From: Deltaproteobacteria bacterium UBA3076 | GTDB taxonomy: Bacteria; Desulfobacterota; Dissulfuribacteria; Dissulfuribacterales; UBA3076 | Direction of reading: 5' to 3' | Length of the DNA stretch: 8,228 nucleotides | NCBI GenBank assembly: GCA_002367355.1 | Contig: DFBQ01000023.1 | Span: 1 to 8,228, forward strand | Shown here: positions 1 through 6,359 of the stretch, one piece after another | Layout: each line of letters starts with the position of its first letter | Numbering within the stretch: position 1 is the first letter of the stretch | Made by a program: the position numbers and the translations under genes | The notes under the pieces: generated by a model | What the model saw: the letters and a program-made list of their open reading frames with translations, nothing else | What the model was told of the DNA's origin: nothing | The model's database searches: none

Positions 1-3
1 CCT

Positions 4-25
4 TGAACCCCTGAACCCTGAACCT
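4..25. repeat. Short TGAACCC tandem (three units)
   Basis: Three near-identical heptamers (TGAACCC at 4-10, TGAACCC at 12-18, TGAACCT at 19-25) follow one another with a single extra C. The window edge cuts into the run, so more units may lie to the left. The stretch 1-92 holds no open frame and no clear promoter or terminator. The repeat probably belongs to an intergenic low-complexity patch and no function is apparent. Confidence 0.5.
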
Positions 26-92
26 TTTCATAAAAACCAACACTAGCCCTTCACGGGATTACAGCGCCCCATTTTACCACAACCCACAGAAC

Positions 93-204
93 TGTAAGCG
101 TTTACAGGGTGCTGCAGATGCGAGGCGTACGGGTAGGCAGATGTACTCCCTGTACTTCAAGTGCCCGACAACAAAGCAGATGCGGTGCCCTGTGAACGCT
201 TACA
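93..204 (+). repeat. Hairpin-forming interspersed-repeat-like element
   Basis: The arms 93-116 and 181-204 are inverted. Read as plus-strand RNA they pair at all 24 consecutive positions, 20 Watson-Crick and 4 U-G or G-U. In the opposite strand the same four positions would be A/C mismatches, so any folded RNA is from the plus strand. The 64-base interior can pair further: CGGGTA at 130-135 with TGCCCG at 162-167, around GTAC at 143-146 with GTAC at 152-155. The word GCAGATG occurs three times (114-120, 137-143, 176-182). The right arm covers the stop codon (200-202) and the last sense codon of the radical SAM gene, so the element seems to have landed on, or to supply, that gene's end. It has no T-tract on the minus side, so it is not a classical intrinsic terminator, though it could stabilise the transcript end. 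A REP/MITE-type genomic repeat is the likeliest identity. Confidence 0.6.
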
Positions 205-1231
205 ACCAACACATAGGATCTTCGGCCAGATAATCGCCGGTGATCTGATAGGCATTTCCCCGGCAACCGTAACATCTATACTTCAGCTCACATTTACCGC
301 AACGCCCCTTTATCAATTTCCGTATGTTTCTTAGCTCTTGGATAACCGGGCTCTTGTTTAAGATATGCTCCAGTGTATCTTCACGGACATTTCCTACAGA
401 CAGGTTTACTCCAGGGCATGGATGGATGTCTCCATCGGCGACTACAGTGCATGAGTATTCATGCCTGGCGCAGTGAGAGGCTGCCAATGGTGGATGGGGA
501 ATCCACTTGTTGCCAAACTCCTCGGCATCAATCCTTGCAAGGGTCTCAAACAGGGCCCTGGTTTTTTGAATCGATACCTCCAGGTCAGGATGCTCTTTTG
601 CCCTGCCCTGCAAGGTCATGATCTCTACATAGGGGATAATTCCCTGTTTCCTGGCCCATTGCCACAATTGAGGAAGTTCTTCATAGTTCTGACGGCATAT
701 GACGGTTTCCACTCCAAGTATGTGTGTCTCATCCGGGTAACCAACAGCCTTTAAGGCCTCAAGGCCTCGCTCTATGGCCTGAAATGTCCCGGGATGTCCG
801 GCCAGGAAATCCTGGATATCAGGGCGTCTGCTGTTCATCTTTACAACCACAGCAACACCTCTGTCATAAAGGGCCCTGGCCTTGGACGGGGTTATCAGCG
901 TCCCGTTGGTGAAGAGGTCTGCTTTTACGCCTTTGGATAGTATGTAATCTATAACATCTATCAGATAGGGATAGAGCAAGGGCTCGCCGCCGCCTAACAC
1001 GATGATTTTTTTGGCCCCAAGGGCTATTGCCTGGTCCACTACATCCTGTATTTCAGGTAGTGAAAGTTCGTTTTCCATAGGTAAGCCGGATGACGCATAA
1101 CAGTATATACAGCGCAGATTGCACGCCCTCGACAGCTCAAGTTCCAGGGACAGGAGTCCCTTTCTGGCAAGGGCCTCGGCAATCTCTTCTTGAGAGAACT
1201 CAAGTCCCCAATGTTTTTCAAAAAATCTCAT
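200..1231 (-). CDS. SPASM-domain radical SAM protein
   Basis: This 343-residue protein has the radical SAM cluster motif CX3CX2C (Cys37, Cys41, Cys44; ACNLRCIYCY) near the N-terminus and a GGEP motif at 81-84 for S-adenosylmethionine binding. A C-terminal SPASM-type cysteine set follows: Cys254, 261, 272, 311, 314, 320, 323 and 341, including CX2CX5CX2C at 311-323. This fits one SAM-cleaving 4Fe-4S cluster plus two auxiliary clusters in the cytoplasm. The length suits the family (anaerobic sulfatase maturase/PqqE/AlbA-like). The ATG at 1231 overlaps the ligase stop as ATGA, so it is translationally coupled; the best Shine-Dalgarno-like stretch (AGGGAT) is rather far upstream. SPASM enzymes usually modify peptides or proteins, but no small precursor peptide is visible here. 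The gene is last in a lipid-type operon, so the substrate may be an acyl, aryl or carrier-bound intermediate, or a partner enzyme. The family call is secure and the substrate is unknown. The stop codon lies inside the hairpin repeat at 93-204. Confidence 0.92.
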   Translation of the reverse strand: MRFFEKHWGLEFSQEEIAEALARKGLLSLELELSRACNLRCIYCYASSGLPMENELSLPEIQDVVDQAIALGAKKIIVLGGGEPLLYPYLIDVIDYILSKGVKADLFTNGTLITPSKARALYDRGVAVVVKMNSRRPDIQDFLAGHPGTFQAIERGLEALKAVGYPDETHILGVETVICRQNYEELPQLWQWARKQGIIPYVEIMTLQGRAKEHPDLEVSIQKTRALFETLARIDAEEFGNKWIPHPPLAASHCARHEYSCTVVADGDIHPCPGVNLSVGNVREDTLEHILNKSPVIQELRNIRKLIKGRCGKCELKYRCYGCRGNAYQITGDYLAEDPMCWL

Positions 1232-2565
1232 GGTCTATTATTATCCCTAAAGTCAAAGAAACGTTTCAGCTTTCGTCCGCCTGCCTTTTCCATAGTGCTT
1301 AGCACTTCTTGCCTGGGCCTTAATATTACCTCAGGACGGACCCTGAGGCGAGCCTGAAGGAACTCGGCCACCATGTCTGCATCAATATCTGATGCGTCCG
1401 TGCCCGCAACCACCCTTATTTCATCCGAAAGATCATACGAAGACCTCACTTCCACATAGGCCTCTTCCACATGTCTGATCCCTCTGAGTGCCCGGAAGAT
1501 CATCTCCGGATAGATAGTCGTTCCATGAAACTTGAGGCGTTGAGCAAGCCTTCCTTCTATAGGACCCAGACGAGTTGTACGCCAACCGCAGGGGCATGGG
1601 TCTGTATGGAGCCGGGCCATATCTCCGGTACGAAAACGTATAAGAGGAAGGCCCTCCACGCCCAGCGGGGTGACCACAACTTCACCGGCTTTGCCTGTCG
1701 GCAGAACATTTCCATCTTCATCCACAATCTCAACCAGGGCAAGCTCCGGGTGGATATGCCCACCGCAAGAGGCATGACACTCGCAAAAGCAGGTCTCCAG
1801 CTCTGTTGCAGCGTACGAAGAATAGACATACGCTCCCCAGGCATCTTCCAGATCTTTACCAAGAGGAATCAGGGAGTGATCCGGCCCTCGGACCGGTTCA
1901 CCAATTGTGACAAGAGATTGCACCCCGGAGCTGCGTGGAGAATAACCCTGGGCCTTTCCCCACTGCGCCAACTTTAACAGGAACGTGGGCACGCCCACGA
2001 TTCCATCAGGTTTGAGCCGGCGTATCAGTTCCCACTGTCTGGCTGACTGGCCGGGTCCGCTCCGGATAGCAGTGGCACCAAGCTGGACAAGACCGGAAAA
2101 ATAGGCCAGCCCGGCGACAAAACACCGGTCCAGGGTCACACAGATAAGATAACGGTCTCCAGGCCGAACCCCCGTGCCCCAGAAGGCCATGAGTTCGTTA
2201 AAAGCAAGCCTCTCAAGGTCGTTCCTGGTGTATGGCACAACTATGGGATTTCCAGTTGTCCCTGAAGTCAGTGACAGGTCGGCTATTGATGCGGCTTCAA
2301 CTGCCTGAAAGGCTGCCGTGTCAGTTTCTAATGCACTGCGGCTGGTAAACGGCAAGGACCTGAAATCTTCCAAGGTAATTATGTCTTCAGAGCTGCAACC
2401 CAGCTCTCTCAGAAGTTGCCTGTAATAAGGGGCTTGACCGGCTTGCTGAACCTGACTTCGCAAAAGCCCTGCCTGAAAATTTTCTATTTTTTCCGGGTCT
2501 GCGGTCCGCCATTCCAAAGCAGTCTTCAAAGAATAGCGGCTCTGCGTCAAACTGCATCTAGTCAT
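1228..2565 (-). CDS. PaaK-like adenylate-forming acyl/aryl ligase
   Basis: This 445-residue protein is of the size of phenylacetate-CoA ligases (PaaK family, ANL superfamily), which activate a carboxylic acid as an acyl-AMP and pass it to a thiol. The phosphate-binding loop is SLTSGTTGNP (98-107), with Asn where many relatives have Lys. The adenine-binding region is SYAATEL (250-256) and the ribose-binding aspartate is in FRTGD (Asp315). The hinge region is GRLAQRLKFHG (338-348), and a C-terminal GGRKLKRF (429-436) probably carries the catalytic lysine. A Cys/His-rich stretch at 259-272 plus CPCG at 324-327 resembles the metal-binding cysteines seen in some PaaK proteins. ATG at 2565 overlaps the acyltransferase stop by 8 bases and has no strong Shine-Dalgarno site, so translation is probably coupled. 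In this operon it could load a starter acid onto CoA or the dedicated ACP, or activate a released acid. The true substrate (aryl or fatty) cannot be read from the sequence. Confidence 0.88.
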   Translation of the reverse strand: MTRCSLTQSRYSLKTALEWRTADPEKIENFQAGLLRSQVQQAGQAPYYRQLLRELGCSSEDIITLEDFRSLPFTSRSALETDTAAFQAVEAASIADLSLTSGTTGNPIVVPYTRNDLERLAFNELMAFWGTGVRPGDRYLICVTLDRCFVAGLAYFSGLVQLGATAIRSGPGQSARQWELIRRLKPDGIVGVPTFLLKLAQWGKAQGYSPRSSGVQSLVTIGEPVRGPDHSLIPLGKDLEDAWGAYVYSSYAATELETCFCECHASCGGHIHPELALVEIVDEDGNVLPTGKAGEVVVTPLGVEGLPLIRFRTGDMARLHTDPCPCGWRTTRLGPIEGRLAQRLKFHGTTIYPEMIFRALRGIRHVEEAYVEVRSSYDLSDEIRVVAGTDASDIDADMVAEFLQARLRVRPEVILRPRQEVLSTMEKAGGRKLKRFFDFRDNNRP

Positions 2566-3370
2566 TGCCGTGAATAGCCGAAGATATGATCGGATCGGAC
2601 ATCATGTCCGACTTATAGCCGGTGATATTGAAGGGATTCACGCCTCGCTTGGCCAATTCGGTCGCTATGGACTCCCTGGCTTGATCCTTCAATGCGCGAA
2701 TACAGTCCGGATCGTCCCCACGCCCGGATGGTATTATCGGGGGCAGGATGACCATCTTTACCCTGGATGGTGTGAGAAACCTGCTACCCGGGGGCATCAG
2801 GCGGTCAGTCCCCAGGATACATACCGGCACTATGGGCTTTCCTGTAAGACAAGCCAACCGGAAAGCCCCATTTTTAAAGCGGGCAAGCCTCCCGTCTCTG
2901 GAGCGGTGTCCCTCAGGCCAGAATATGAGAGAACACCCCGATGCCAGCAGTTTCTCTCCTCTGTTCCAGACTATATCCCAGCCATCATTTGAATTGATGT
3001 AACGCGCAAGTCGCATTACCCACTTGTAGACCGGGATCCGAAAGGGCCATGACGTCACAAAGGCATTTTCAAACGGCAGCATACCAAAAAGGTAAGGGTC
3101 TATTGAGGAATAGTGGTTAGCCACAAATATGACCGGGGGTTTAATTCCATTGGAAAAGTCCTCTACTGTCACCGGGGCCATAAAGGGAACAACGCGCACC
3201 AATGCCCAGCCATAAAGACAAATGCTCTTCCTGATTACTCTGTCCATCGGCTGATTTGCAATTACGCTGTATATCAAGAGCAAGGGGAGTATAAAACAGA
3301 GGCAGAAAACAGTGAAAACAGCAAAGACAGGCCAGATATACAGATTGAGCAACAGCTTTTTAAGGCCCAC
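2558..3370 (-). CDS. PlsC-type 1-acylglycerol-3-phosphate/lipid acyltransferase
   Basis: This 270-residue LPLAT-family acyltransferase would move an acyl group from acyl-ACP or acyl-CoA to a hydroxyl acceptor, classically lysophosphatidate, at the inner face of the membrane. A long hydrophobic N-terminal stretch (about 5-38) is a membrane anchor. Motif I is NHYSSID (85-91; catalytic His86 and Asp91, the HX4D pair). Motif III is EGHRS (153-157), with His replacing the usual Thr of EGTRS, followed by RFKNGAF (164-170). Motif IV is VPVCILGT (181-188). The GTG start at 3370 has GGAG six bases upstream, embedded in the ACP stop region, with a 3-base gap to the ACP gene. Immediate coupling to a dedicated ACP argues that it uses the acyl chain made by this operon rather than serving bulk phospholipid synthesis. 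Acyltransferases of this family in aryl-polyene clusters attach polyenes to lipid acceptors, so the acceptor here is open. Confidence 0.9.
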   Translation of the reverse strand: MGLKKLLLNLYIWPVFAVFTVFCLCFILPLLLIYSVIANQPMDRVIRKSICLYGWALVRVVPFMAPVTVEDFSNGIKPPVIFVANHYSSIDPYLFGMLPFENAFVTSWPFRIPVYKWVMRLARYINSNDGWDIVWNRGEKLLASGCSLIFWPEGHRSRDGRLARFKNGAFRLACLTGKPIVPVCILGTDRLMPPGSRFLTPSRVKMVILPPIIPSGRGDDPDCIRALKDQARESIATELAKRGVNPFNITGYKSDMMSDPIISSAIHGND

Positions 3371-3373
3371 CTA

Positions 3374-3640
3374 TTACTCCTTGGCAGCTTGTTGATTCTT
3401 AAGACGACAAACAAGCTCAAAAAGATCGCCCAGAGTCCTTACAGCCCGCACTGCCTCTTCATCTGTCATTTTCATTCCAAAGGCCTTTTCCAGGGCCACA
3501 ACCATGTCTACCGCATCCAGACTGTCCAGCCCCAAATCCTCATACAGAGTGGCGTCCGGCTGAAGCAGTTCGGGTTCGAGTTCGAACTCTTCTGCCATGA
3601 TTTGCGTTACCCGCCGGCGGACCTGTTCGTCTGATATCAT
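3374..3640 (-). CDS. Dedicated acyl carrier protein
   Basis: This is a small acidic carrier protein (88 residues from the chosen start) with the phosphopantetheine attachment motif LGLDSLDAVD; the modified Ser is residue 40. A typical AcpP-type helical pattern follows. A 4'-phosphopantetheinyl transferase must activate it. The start is ATG at 3640: GGAGGT (3653-3648) sits seven bases upstream and the ATG overlaps the ketosynthase stop as ATGA. A GTG three codons earlier (3649) is possible but lies inside the Shine-Dalgarno site, so it is unlikely. The protein is flanked by a ketosynthase and an acyltransferase, as expected for a pathway-specific carrier holding the growing chain. The C-terminus is a short Lys/Gln/Ala-rich tail. 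It is distinct enough from AcpP to suggest it is not the housekeeping ACP, but that is inference from context. Confidence 0.93.
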   Translation of the reverse strand: MISDEQVRRRVTQIMAEEFELEPELLQPDATLYEDLGLDSLDAVDMVVALEKAFGMKMTDEEAVRAVRTLGDLFELVCRLKNQQAAKE

Positions 3641-4869
3641 GCAGTCCACCTCCGCAGCACCATAGCGGCATTAACACCACCCAGTGCGAAGTTGTTCTTT
3701 AGTACTATGTTCATTGGGAGCTTGTCCACAGACTGTACCAAATTGATACCTGAACATTCCGGATCAGGCCTTTCCAGATTAAGGGTCGGCACAACCTCCT
3801 GCCGGTCTAACATTTCAAGAAGCACTATTGTCTCAAGTGCCCCAGCGGCACCAAGGGTATGCCCTAGATGCCCTTTGTATGAGCTGACCGGCACATCTTT
3901 ACCAAATATACTATGGATTGCAACGGCCTCTGCTATATCTCCAAGCACGGTCCCTGTGGCATGTGCATTTACATAATCAATGTCATCTCCATTCAATCCG
4001 GCCTCAGCCAAGGCATTATGCATTGTCCCGACCATGGAGTCCTCATGCGGATTGGCAATGCTCCTGCTGTCATTTACATGGCCAAAACCCAGAATCTCAC
4101 AATAGATTTTTGCCTTACGCCTCAAAGCAGAGTCCAGGCTTTCCAGGACCAGGATACCGCCACCTTCACCGCAAACGACTCCGTCCCTGTTCAGGTCAAA
4201 CGGCCTGGGAGTGGTCAAGGGGAGATCATGACATCGTGAGGCCGCTTTTATTACGTCGAACACCATTGTGACCGTGGGATGGACCTCATCAGCTCCGCCA
4301 CACAGCATCGCTTCCTGCCGGCCGGAGCGAATCAACAGATAACCAAGACCCAAGGCCTGTGCTGATGAGGTGCACGCACTTGTGGGCGCCCACTGTTCGC
4401 CGGTTATTCCAAGGGCAAGACAGACATTGGCTGCGCAGGAATGCCCCATAATCTTAAAAAACATCCCGGAGCGGACCTGTTCAACACTCTCTTCAGGCAA
4501 AAACTGCCTGTACAATGCCTCGTATATTGTGGGACTCCCGGTAGTGGACCCGATTGCCGCCCCTACCCTTCCTGATGCCAGAAAGTCAGGCCCAAGCCCG
4601 GAATCCGAGGCTGCCTCTTTGGCGGCCAGGGTGGCATAAATGGCCATTGGCCCCATAGTCCGTCGAATAGTACGGGGCAATAAGGGCTTGGCATCAAAGG
4701 GCGGAACCGGCCCTGCCATACGGCATTGAAGTCCTTGAATATTCTCCCAATCCGGCATTAGTTGTATGCCGGATCGCCCATTCCACACCCCATCCAATAA
4801 ATCATCCGTCCCTAAGCCAAATGGCGATACGGCCCCACGCCCGGTGATGACTACCCGCTTCAGCGACAC
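3637..4869 (-). CDS. FabF-type beta-ketoacyl-ACP synthase (catalytically complete)
   Basis: This 410-residue elongating ketosynthase condenses an acyl chain with malonyl-ACP by decarboxylative Claisen condensation. The nucleophile is Cys166 in PTSACTSSAQ. The two catalytic histidines are His303 (NAHATGT) and His337 (KGHLGH), and the conserved Lys332 is present. The set is therefore a full Cys-His-His and this is not a chain-length factor, which would lack the Cys. The glycine-rich C-terminal NNFALGGVNA (392-401) is normal for the family. The GTG start at 4869 is supported by GAGGT (4880-4876), six bases upstream, and overlaps the flavoenzyme gene by 10 bases. The gene directly precedes the ACP and overlaps its start, which suggests the two work as a pair. 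It is more FabF-like than the first ketosynthase of the operon, so the two probably act at different chain lengths or on different intermediates. Confidence 0.94.
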   Translation of the reverse strand: MSLKRVVITGRGAVSPFGLGTDDLLDGVWNGRSGIQLMPDWENIQGLQCRMAGPVPPFDAKPLLPRTIRRTMGPMAIYATLAAKEAASDSGLGPDFLASGRVGAAIGSTTGSPTIYEALYRQFLPEESVEQVRSGMFFKIMGHSCAANVCLALGITGEQWAPTSACTSSAQALGLGYLLIRSGRQEAMLCGGADEVHPTVTMVFDVIKAASRCHDLPLTTPRPFDLNRDGVVCGEGGGILVLESLDSALRRKAKIYCEILGFGHVNDSRSIANPHEDSMVGTMHNALAEAGLNGDDIDYVNAHATGTVLGDIAEAVAIHSIFGKDVPVSSYKGHLGHTLGAAGALETIVLLEMLDRQEVVPTLNLERPDPECSGINLVQSVDKLPMNIVLKNNFALGGVNAAMVLRRWTA

Positions 4870-6359
4870 TGTCTCACCTCATCCCACAGGGGTTCCAGGC
4901 CTTCAATCTCACCTGCGGTTACAAGCCCTGAAAGAGAGGCCCCTACTATTCCGGTCATTAATGTTCCCTGCCCGCTGAGCCATAAACCTGAGAGACGGGT
5001 CCTGGCTCCGGGGTTATATTGGTTCAAGCAATGCTGCACTCCATACACCGCGCCCCCAGGGACGCCCAGTTTGTCCCTGAATGTGAGAGGACTTCCTATT
5101 GCCAATGGCTCAATACGACTATAGCCCCAAAGCTTTTTTGCCTGATCTAATAATCTGTCGGCAGACTGGGCCTTCCATCTCTTATAAGATGCCGGCCGTG
5201 CTTTTCCTGAATCTACAGAAAATGGAGCGACTTCATCCCAGGATGCCGGTCGCATCAATATTATGCCCCGCTGTGCATCGGACAGGGCAGAATCTGAATA
5301 TCTACGTCCTGGAGCTGTCATCAGCAAAGCGCTTTCTTCCGGATATTTCAAGTTAACGTCCAATATATCAAGCCCACTTGGAATAGCATAGTGATTGACC
5401 CAGGTCAGGTCGTCCAAAGAACCTGGATCATCTACTGCTCCAAATACTACAAACATAGAGTCGGTATTTATCAGATTCCGTATACGATTATAAAAGGCCT
5501 TCCGGAATATTCCATCCGGGACCAGGTCCAAAAGGCTGGTGGGATGACCTGTGTAAATCACATGAGAGGCGTATATCTCTCCCTCGGAAGTCTTGACTCC
5601 TGCCACCTGATTTTCCTTTACCAGGACCGATTCAACCTCCTGTCCGGTAAGAATATCAACGCCTGCTTCTGCCAGGGTTGCCAAAAAAGCATCCACTATT
5701 GCCTGCCCACCGCCGTCTATGGCATAGGCCCCGGAGATAAACGCGTGAGCAACCATGGCATGCACTGCAAGACCGGCCTGTCTGGGAGGAACACCGTAAA
5801 GAAATGCAGGCGACGCCAACACGGCTTGAAGGTCAGGATCTTTAGTCAGTGATGTCAGGAATGGAGCTAATCCGATTTTTGCCGATGAAAGGGGGGCTCG
5901 TAGAAATGGGGTAAGTGAAAGGTCCAGATTGTAGAAAGGGATGGAAGCACATATATCTCTCAGGGCCTTGAGATAGGTTGCAATCCCTTCTGCTTCATTA
6001 GGAAAGGCCTGCTGTAATTCGTCTTCTAAACGCTCATAAGAAAAAAAGGCCTGAACAGATTTTTCAGAATTTCTGAGTATTAAACTGTCATTTCCTTCTG
6101 ATGGGAAAGGATGCACACGTAAGTGTGACCACACACCTAAATATTCCCACAAAACACGTAATATTCCTCCTGAGCCCAGACACCCTGAGTAGTGAAAGCC
6201 AACGTCAAAAGGTATTCCTTTTCTAACAAAGTGCTTTAGCGCCCCACCTGGTTTTTGATTCCGTTCAACTATTACGACCTGTCTATTTCGTTTGGTCAGT
6301 GAGGCTGCGGCTGTCAGTCCGCTTATCCCGCTTCCTATGACAACAACCTCAGCCTTCAT
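4860..6359 (-). CDS. FAD-dependent phytoene-desaturase/CrtISO/RetSat-like oxidoreductase
   Basis: This 499-residue flavoprotein belongs to the amine-oxidase/phytoene-desaturase fold. The dinucleotide-binding motif VVVIGSGISG opens the protein (glycines at 9, 11 and 14), and the acidic residue that binds the FAD ribose is Glu32. FDVGFHYSG further on resembles the signature of carotene isomerase and retinol saturase. GLWLSGQGTLMTGIVGASLSG near the end is the C-terminal FAD-binding segment. The ATG at 6359 is chosen over the upstream in-frame one at 6416 because AAGGA lies seven bases before it (6371-6367), it gives an ATGA overlap with the previous stop, and the glycine motif then sits at its usual distance from the N-terminus. 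Family members desaturate, isomerise or saturate polyenes. No phytoene synthase or other carotenoid gene is present, and the gene lies between two ketosynthases, so an ACP-bound or lipid-bound acyl chain is a reasonable substrate (inference). Reaction direction is unknown. Confidence 0.88.
   Translation of the reverse strand: MKAEVVVIGSGISGLTAAASLTKRNRQVVIVERNQKPGGALKHFVRKGIPFDVGFHYSGCLGSGGILRVLWEYLGVWSHLRVHPFPSEGNDSLILRNSEKSVQAFFSYERLEDELQQAFPNEAEGIATYLKALRDICASIPFYNLDLSLTPFLRAPLSSAKIGLAPFLTSLTKDPDLQAVLASPAFLYGVPPRQAGLAVHAMVAHAFISGAYAIDGGGQAIVDAFLATLAEAGVDILTGQEVESVLVKENQVAGVKTSEGEIYASHVIYTGHPTSLLDLVPDGIFRKAFYNRIRNLINTDSMFVVFGAVDDPGSLDDLTWVNHYAIPSGLDILDVNLKYPEESALLMTAPGRRYSDSALSDAQRGIILMRPASWDEVAPFSVDSGKARPASYKRWKAQSADRLLDQAKKLWGYSRIEPLAIGSPLTFRDKLGVPGGAVYGVQHCLNQYNPGARTRLSGLWLSGQGTLMTGIVGASLSGLVTAGEIEGLEPLWDEVRQCR

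Noticed and set aside
93..204. Integron attC site
   Set aside because: The arms do not show the RYYYAAC and GTTRRRY core pair and no integrase or gene cassette is nearby. A REP/MITE-type repeat fits better.
93..204. Intrinsic terminator for the operon
   Set aside because: The helix is interrupted by A/C mismatches in the operon's transcript and no T-run follows on the minus strand.
1471..1977. Plus-strand open frame of 168 codons opposite the ligase
   Set aside because: It lies wholly within the ligase gene on the other strand, shows no recognisable motif, and is Cys/Arg/Ser-rich in the way antisense shadows are.
3113..3634. Plus-strand open frame of 173 codons opposite the acyltransferase and ACP
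   Set aside because: Antisense to two clearly conserved genes and crosses their boundary. No domain-like pattern.
3637..4869. Second ketosynthase as a chain-length factor
   Set aside because: The active-site Cys and both His are present, so it should be catalytic.
5391..5852. Plus-strand open frame of 153 codons opposite the flavoenzyme
   Set aside because: Shadow of a well-supported gene, with no motif or ribosome-binding support.
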